Shown here: one piece after another, positions 4,115 through 7,472 of the stretch | Numbering within the stretch: the first letter of the stretch is position 1 | Layout of the letters: every line of letters begins with the position of its first letter | NCBI GenBank assembly: GCA_007121755.1 | Contig: SKJZ01000209.1 | Coordinates: forward strand, 1-7,472 | Source: Halorhodospira sp. | GTDB lineage: Bacteria > Pseudomonadota > Gammaproteobacteria > Nitrococcales > Halorhodospiraceae | Direction of reading: 5' to 3' | Length of the DNA stretch: 7,472 nucleotides | The notes under the pieces: generated by a model | The model's input: the letters and a program-made list of their open reading frames with translations, nothing else | Databases searched by the model: none | Told to the model about the DNA's origin: nothing | Translations under genes and position numbers: made by a program

Positions 4115-6961
4115 GTGAAACCTGCTCCAAAAGCGCTCTTTATCGCCCTCGTCTATGCCGGGCTCGGGGCGCTGTGGGTTGTCGCCTCCGATCGGGCTCT
4201 TGAGATGCGGGTCGACGACCCCGCCATGTTCCATGTGCTGCAGACCGCCAAGGGTCTGTTCTTCATCGGTGTTACCGGGCTCGCCCTCTACCTTCTCGTC
4301 TGGCGTATCCTCCGCTTCCGCGTGGAGTTGGCCGACCGTGCCCTTGCCGAGGCGGCATTGCAGGAGCGCAAAGAGAGCTTTGAAGCTCTGGCAGAGCACG
4401 CCCCCGATATCATCGTCCGCTTTGACCGCGAACTGCGCCACGTCTACGTCAACTCAAGATTGGAGGAGTTGACCGGTATGCCGCGCGAGGAGTTTATCGG
4501 CCGGACCAACGCAGAGCTGGGTTACGGAAGCGAGGTGGTGGAGATCTGGAATCAGCCGCTGCGGCAGGCCTTGGAGGGGGGCGAGTCGCAGTCGTTCGCG
4601 TTCGAGTTTCCGGATCGTCACGGAACGTTGCGAGTCTTCGAGGCCCGGGTGGTGCCGGAGTTCGGCGCCGGCGGCCGAATTGAGTCGCTGTTGTCGATGG
4701 TTCGCGATATGACCGATCTCCGCCGGTCGGAAGAGCGCGTCATCCAGTTGACCAAGCTCTATGCAGCGCTTAGCGCGGCCAATCAGGCCATCATCAGGAC
4801 CACCGACCGCGCCGCTCTTTTCAAAGAGCTGTGTGATATCGCAGTGAGCTACGGCGGGTTGAAGATGGCGTGGATCGGTTTGGTTGAGGGGAGTGAGTGG
4901 TGGGTGGAGCCGGCGGCGTGGGCCGGGGTCGGCGCCGAGTATCTGGAGCAGGTCCGTGTCAGCGCCGATCCTGAGAGGCCCGAGGGCCGGGGACCGGTGG
5001 GGCGATCCATTGCCACGGAGCGGTCTTGCGTGTTCAACGATTTTCTCCACGACCCCGATGCGCGGCCTTGGCACAAAGCTGCGGGGCGTTACGGTTTCCG
5101 GGCGGTGGCCGGCTTTCCATTGCACGAGGGGGGGCGCGTGGTGGGTGCCTTGGCTGTCTACGCCAGGGAGGCGGATTACTTTACCGGCGATATCGTCGGG
5201 CTGATGGAGGAGTTGGCGCGGGATATCTCCTTCGCCCTTGATTATCTCCAGCGCGAAGAAGACCGGAGGCGCCTGGAAGAGGATCTCCAGCTCAATTCGA
5301 AGGTCTTCGAGCATAGTGGGGAGAGCATTGTCATTGCGGATGCCGAGGACCGGATCGTTAAGGTCAATCGCGCCTTCACCGAGATTACCGGGTATCGCCC
5401 CGAGGATGTATTGGGAAGCGAATGGGGAGCGCTTCGTGTTGCCGATCGCGGGGATGCCGGCCCCGATCGGATCAAGGAGTGGTTGCGCGAACACGGGGAG
5501 TGGCACGGCGAGGTCTGGAGTCGGCGGAAGAACAGCGAGGTCTATCCGGAGTGGCTCTCGATGAACGTTGTCCGCGATGCCGGCGGCGCCATAACGCACT
5601 ACATCTCTGTTGCCTTCGATTTGACCGAGCGCCGGGAGCAGGAGGAGCACATCCGTTACCTGGCCCAGCACGACTTGACCACTGGGCTGCCTAACCGCGC
5701 GCTGGTGGCCGATCGGCTGGAGCAGGGCATGGCCCGAATGCAACAGCGGGGAGCGCGGTTGGCGGTTCTCTTCCTCGACCTCGACCGGTTCAAAGTGGTC
5801 AACGACTCCCTGGGCCACCGGGTCGGGGACCGGTTGCTCCAGCAGGTGGCCGTGCGGCTGGTGAATGCGGTGCGTGAGACCGATACCGTCAGCCGCCAGG
5901 GCGGCGATGAGTTTCTGATCCTCCTGCCCGATCTCGAAGACGCCGACGATGCGGCCCAGGTGGCGCGGAATATGGTCGCGGCGCTGGCTAAGCCGTTCGA
6001 CGTCGAGGGCCAGCAACTGGTGGTCACCCCGAGTATCGGTATTTCCATCTATCCCGACGATGAAACAGACCGTGACGCCCTGATCCGCTACGCCGAGGCC
6101 GCTATGTACGGCGCCAAGAGCGAGGGGCGTAACCGCTACCGTTTCTTCACTGCCGATATGAATGAGCGCGCACGGGAGCGCTTCGACTTGGAGACCAGCT
6201 TGCGGGGCGCCGTGGAGAACGGTGAACTGGAGGTGTGGTACCAGCCCCAAGTGGAGTTGGCGGGCGGCGCCATCGTCGGTCTGGAGGCGTTGTTGCGTTG
6301 GCGGCACCCCCAGCGCGGCTTGGTCTCGCCGGGGGAGTTCATTCCGGTGGCAGAGGAGTCCCGAATGATCCTCCCGATCGGCGAGTGGGTGGTCGACGAG
6401 GTGTGCCGGCAACAGGTGGCGTGGCGGCGGGAGGAGTTGCCGGATCTTCCGGTGGCGGTCAATCTGTCCGCGGTGCAGTTGCAGCAAAAAGGGCTCGATC
6501 GATTCATCACCGGGCGATTGCGGGCGCACGGGCTCGACCCCAGCGCTCTCCAGTTCGAGATCACTGAGAGCGTCTTTCTTGGCGATGCCGACCCGGTGCG
6601 GGCTGCCCTTGAGGGTCTGGAGAGGGAGGGGCTGGCGTTGGCGGTCGACGACTTCGGGACCGGTTACTCGAATCTGGGGTATCTCAAGCGGATGCCGGTC
6701 GCTAAGCTGAAGATCGATCAGTCATTTATCAGGGATTTGGAGAGCGATCCGGACGATGCGGCGATAACCAGAGCCATCATCAGCATAGCCCACAACATGC
6801 GTCTCAAGGTGGTTGCCGAGGGGGTGGAGACCCCGGGGCAACTCAGCTTCCTGCGCCGCCATGGCTGCGATGAACTGCAGGGCTTCCTGTTCAGCCCGCC
6901 TTTGCCGGCGGACGAGTGCCGGGCGCTGCTCAGTGATCCGCCACAGGAGTGGGCCCGATGA
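4115..6961 (+). CDS. Membrane PAS-GAF-PAS-GGDEF-EAL cyclic-di-GMP enzyme
   Basis: A 948-residue protein with a GTG start at 4115; the Shine-Dalgarno sequence (AGGG at 4100 or GAGA at 4107) is weak. Two membrane spans (about 7-24 and 45-64) flank a short outside loop with SDRALEMRVDDP, a module seen in many bacterial sensor kinases and c-di-GMP enzymes. Then come PAS (about 88-205), GAF (about 225-378), PAS (about 392-508), GGDEF (512-676) and EAL (688-938). The cyclase signature GGDEF (596-600) and the inhibitory site RETD (587-590) are intact. The EAL domain keeps E724 of EAL, N783, E815, D845 and D846 of DDFGTGYSNL, K866, E902 and Q922. It should therefore be able both to make and to break c-di-GMP, or switch between them according to the PAS/GAF signals. 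The ligand is unknown; no haem or flavin motif is evident. Its end overlaps purC on the opposite strand by 32 bases. Confidence 0.95.
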   Translation: MKPAPKALFIALVYAGLGALWVVASDRALEMRVDDPAMFHVLQTAKGLFFIGVTGLALYLLVWRILRFRVELADRALAEAALQERKESFEALAEHAPDIIVRFDRELRHVYVNSRLEELTGMPREEFIGRTNAELGYGSEVVEIWNQPLRQALEGGESQSFAFEFPDRHGTLRVFEARVVPEFGAGGRIESLLSMVRDMTDLRRSEERVIQLTKLYAALSAANQAIIRTTDRAALFKELCDIAVSYGGLKMAWIGLVEGSEWWVEPAAWAGVGAEYLEQVRVSADPERPEGRGPVGRSIATERSCVFNDFLHDPDARPWHKAAGRYGFRAVAGFPLHEGGRVVGALAVYAREADYFTGDIVGLMEELARDISFALDYLQREEDRRRLEEDLQLNSKVFEHSGESIVIADAEDRIVKVNRAFTEITGYRPEDVLGSEWGALRVADRGDAGPDRIKEWLREHGEWHGEVWSRRKNSEVYPEWLSMNVVRDAGGAITHYISVAFDLTERREQEEHIRYLAQHDLTTGLPNRALVADRLEQGMARMQQRGARLAVLFLDLDRFKVVNDSLGHRVGDRLLQQVAVRLVNAVRETDTVSRQGGDEFLILLPDLEDADDAAQVARNMVAALAKPFDVEGQQLVVTPSIGISIYPDDETDRDALIRYAEAAMYGAKSEGRNRYRFFTADMNERARERFDLETSLRGAVENGELEVWYQPQVELAGGAIVGLEALLRWRHPQRGLVSPGEFIPVAEESRMILPIGEWVVDEVCRQQVAWRREELPDLPVAVNLSAVQLQQKGLDRFITGRLRAHGLDPSALQFEITESVFLGDADPVRAALEGLEREGLALAVDDFGTGYSNLGYLKRMPVAKLKIDQSFIRDLESDPDDAAITRAIISIAHNMRLKVVAEGVETPGQLSFLRRHGCDELQGFLFSPPLPADECRALLSDPPQEWAR

Positions 6962-7472
6962 GGCGGCGCCGGGCCTCGGCGTACTTATCCGCGGTGCGGC
7001 GGATGATCTCCTCCGGCAGGCGGGGGCCGGGCGGCCGTTTGTCCCAGTCCAGGGTTTCCAGATAGTCGCGAACGAACTGTTTGTCGAAACTGGGCGGCGA
7101 TGCGCCCGGTTTCCACTGGTCCGCCGGCCAGAAGCGGGAGGAGTCGGGGGTCAGCGCCTCATCGATCAATACCAGGTCTCCCGCGGGGTCCAGCCCGAAC
7201 TCCAGCTTGGTGTCGGCGATGATGATGCCGCGTTCGGCGGCGTAGGCCGCGGCGTCGCGGTAGATGTCGAGGGTCAGGGCGCGTATTTGGACGGCGAGCG
7301 CCGTGCCGATTTGTCTCTCAACTTCCTCGAAAGAGACGTTTTCGTCGTGATCGCCTACGGCGGCCTTGGTCGAGGGCGTGAAGATCGGTTCCGGAAGCCG
7401 GTCGGCCTGGCGCAGCCCGGCGGCCAGCGGGATGCCGCATACTTGTCCGCTCTCCCGGTAGTCTTTCCAGCC
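6930..7472 (-). CDS. purC: SAICAR synthase (5' part missing)
   Basis: The C-terminal 180 residues of phosphoribosylaminoimidazole-succinocarboxamide synthase. This cytosolic purine enzyme joins CAIR and aspartate using ATP. Within the fragment, the conserved blocks are CGIPLAAGL (12-20), PEPIFTPSTKA (28-38), HDENVSFEE (42-50), ADTKLEFGLD (86-95), LIDEALTPDSSRFW (102-115) and SFDKQFVRDYL (128-138). The pattern is that of the long, about 300-residue form, resembling yeast Ade1, so about 120 N-terminal residues lie beyond the right edge. The stop codon (6932-6930) lies inside the 3' end of the GGDEF-EAL gene. No intrinsic terminator is seen between the two convergent genes. Confidence 0.97.
   Translation of the reverse strand, partial: GWKDYRESGQVCGIPLAAGLRQADRLPEPIFTPSTKAAVGDHDENVSFEEVERQIGTALAVQIRALTLDIYRDAAAYAAERGIIIADTKLEFGLDPAGDLVLIDEALTPDSSRFWPADQWKPGASPPSFDKQFVRDYLETLDWDKRPPGPRLPEEIIRRTADKYAEARRRLIGPTPVADH

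Noticed and set aside
2583..4130. Long minus-strand open frame (515 codons) opposite gap
   Set aside because: It is antisense to an unmistakable GAPDH, has no recognisable domain, covers the gap promoter and terminator, and is explained by the G/C-rich third positions of gap codons.
4454..6529. Minus-strand open frame (691 codons) opposite the GGDEF-EAL gene
   Set aside because: Shadow of a real gene in high-GC DNA. The translation has no domain, and the plus-strand protein has every conserved motif.
1..7472. CRISPR array, insertion sequence, tRNA, rRNA or phage genes
   Set aside because: No regular repeat-spacer pattern, transposase motifs, terminal repeats or RNA gene signatures were seen on either strand.

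Overview
The window looks like chromosomal DNA of a high-GC Gram-negative bacterium. The most likely source is a gammaproteobacterium, perhaps near the Chromatiales/Ectothiorhodospiraceae. The clues are the proteobacterial-type GAPDH, the GGDEF-EAL receptor, the long-form PurC and above all parts of a PEP-CTERM/exosortase surface-protein system. The taxon is inferred from protein style by eye, not from a search.

Layout. Positions 1-1530 (minus strand) hold the first 510 codons of a TPR-repeat lipoprotein of the PEP-CTERM system (PrsT type), which runs off the left edge. Upstream of it on the same strand, at 1617-2420, is a secreted DUF1194 (von Willebrand A-like) protein. It has a signal peptide, an apparently intact metal-binding DxSxS site and a C-terminal PEP-CTERM-like sorting tail with the unusual core VPVPG. 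The 86-base gap between the two holds a 14-pair stem-loop. Ahead of the DUF1194 gene are a structured leader with two stem-loops and a near-consensus sigma-54 (-24/-12) promoter at 2538-2554. Upstream of that are three TGTAA-type repeats and a palindrome that could bind an activator.

On the plus strand, 2919-3932 is gap (glyceraldehyde-3-phosphate dehydrogenase). It is followed by an 11-pair hairpin and then a strong intrinsic terminator with eight T residues. Next, 4115-6961 encodes a 948-residue membrane receptor with the order 2 TM - PAS - GAF - PAS - GGDEF - EAL, all key catalytic residues of both c-di-GMP domains being present. Its 3' end overlaps by 32 bases the 3' end of purC (SAICAR synthase), which is on the minus strand and runs off the right edge.

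How it fits together. The left third reads as a sigma-54-controlled unit for an envelope or exopolysaccharide-linked surface protein and its PrsT partner. Sigma-54/PrsR control of PEP-CTERM genes is established in other bacteria. The c-di-GMP enzyme could influence the same biofilm or matrix biology, but no link beyond proximity is visible. gap and purC are housekeeping genes. The most interesting part is the sigma-54 / DUF1194-PEP-CTERM / PrsT unit. No exosortase, prsK or prsR gene lies in the window.
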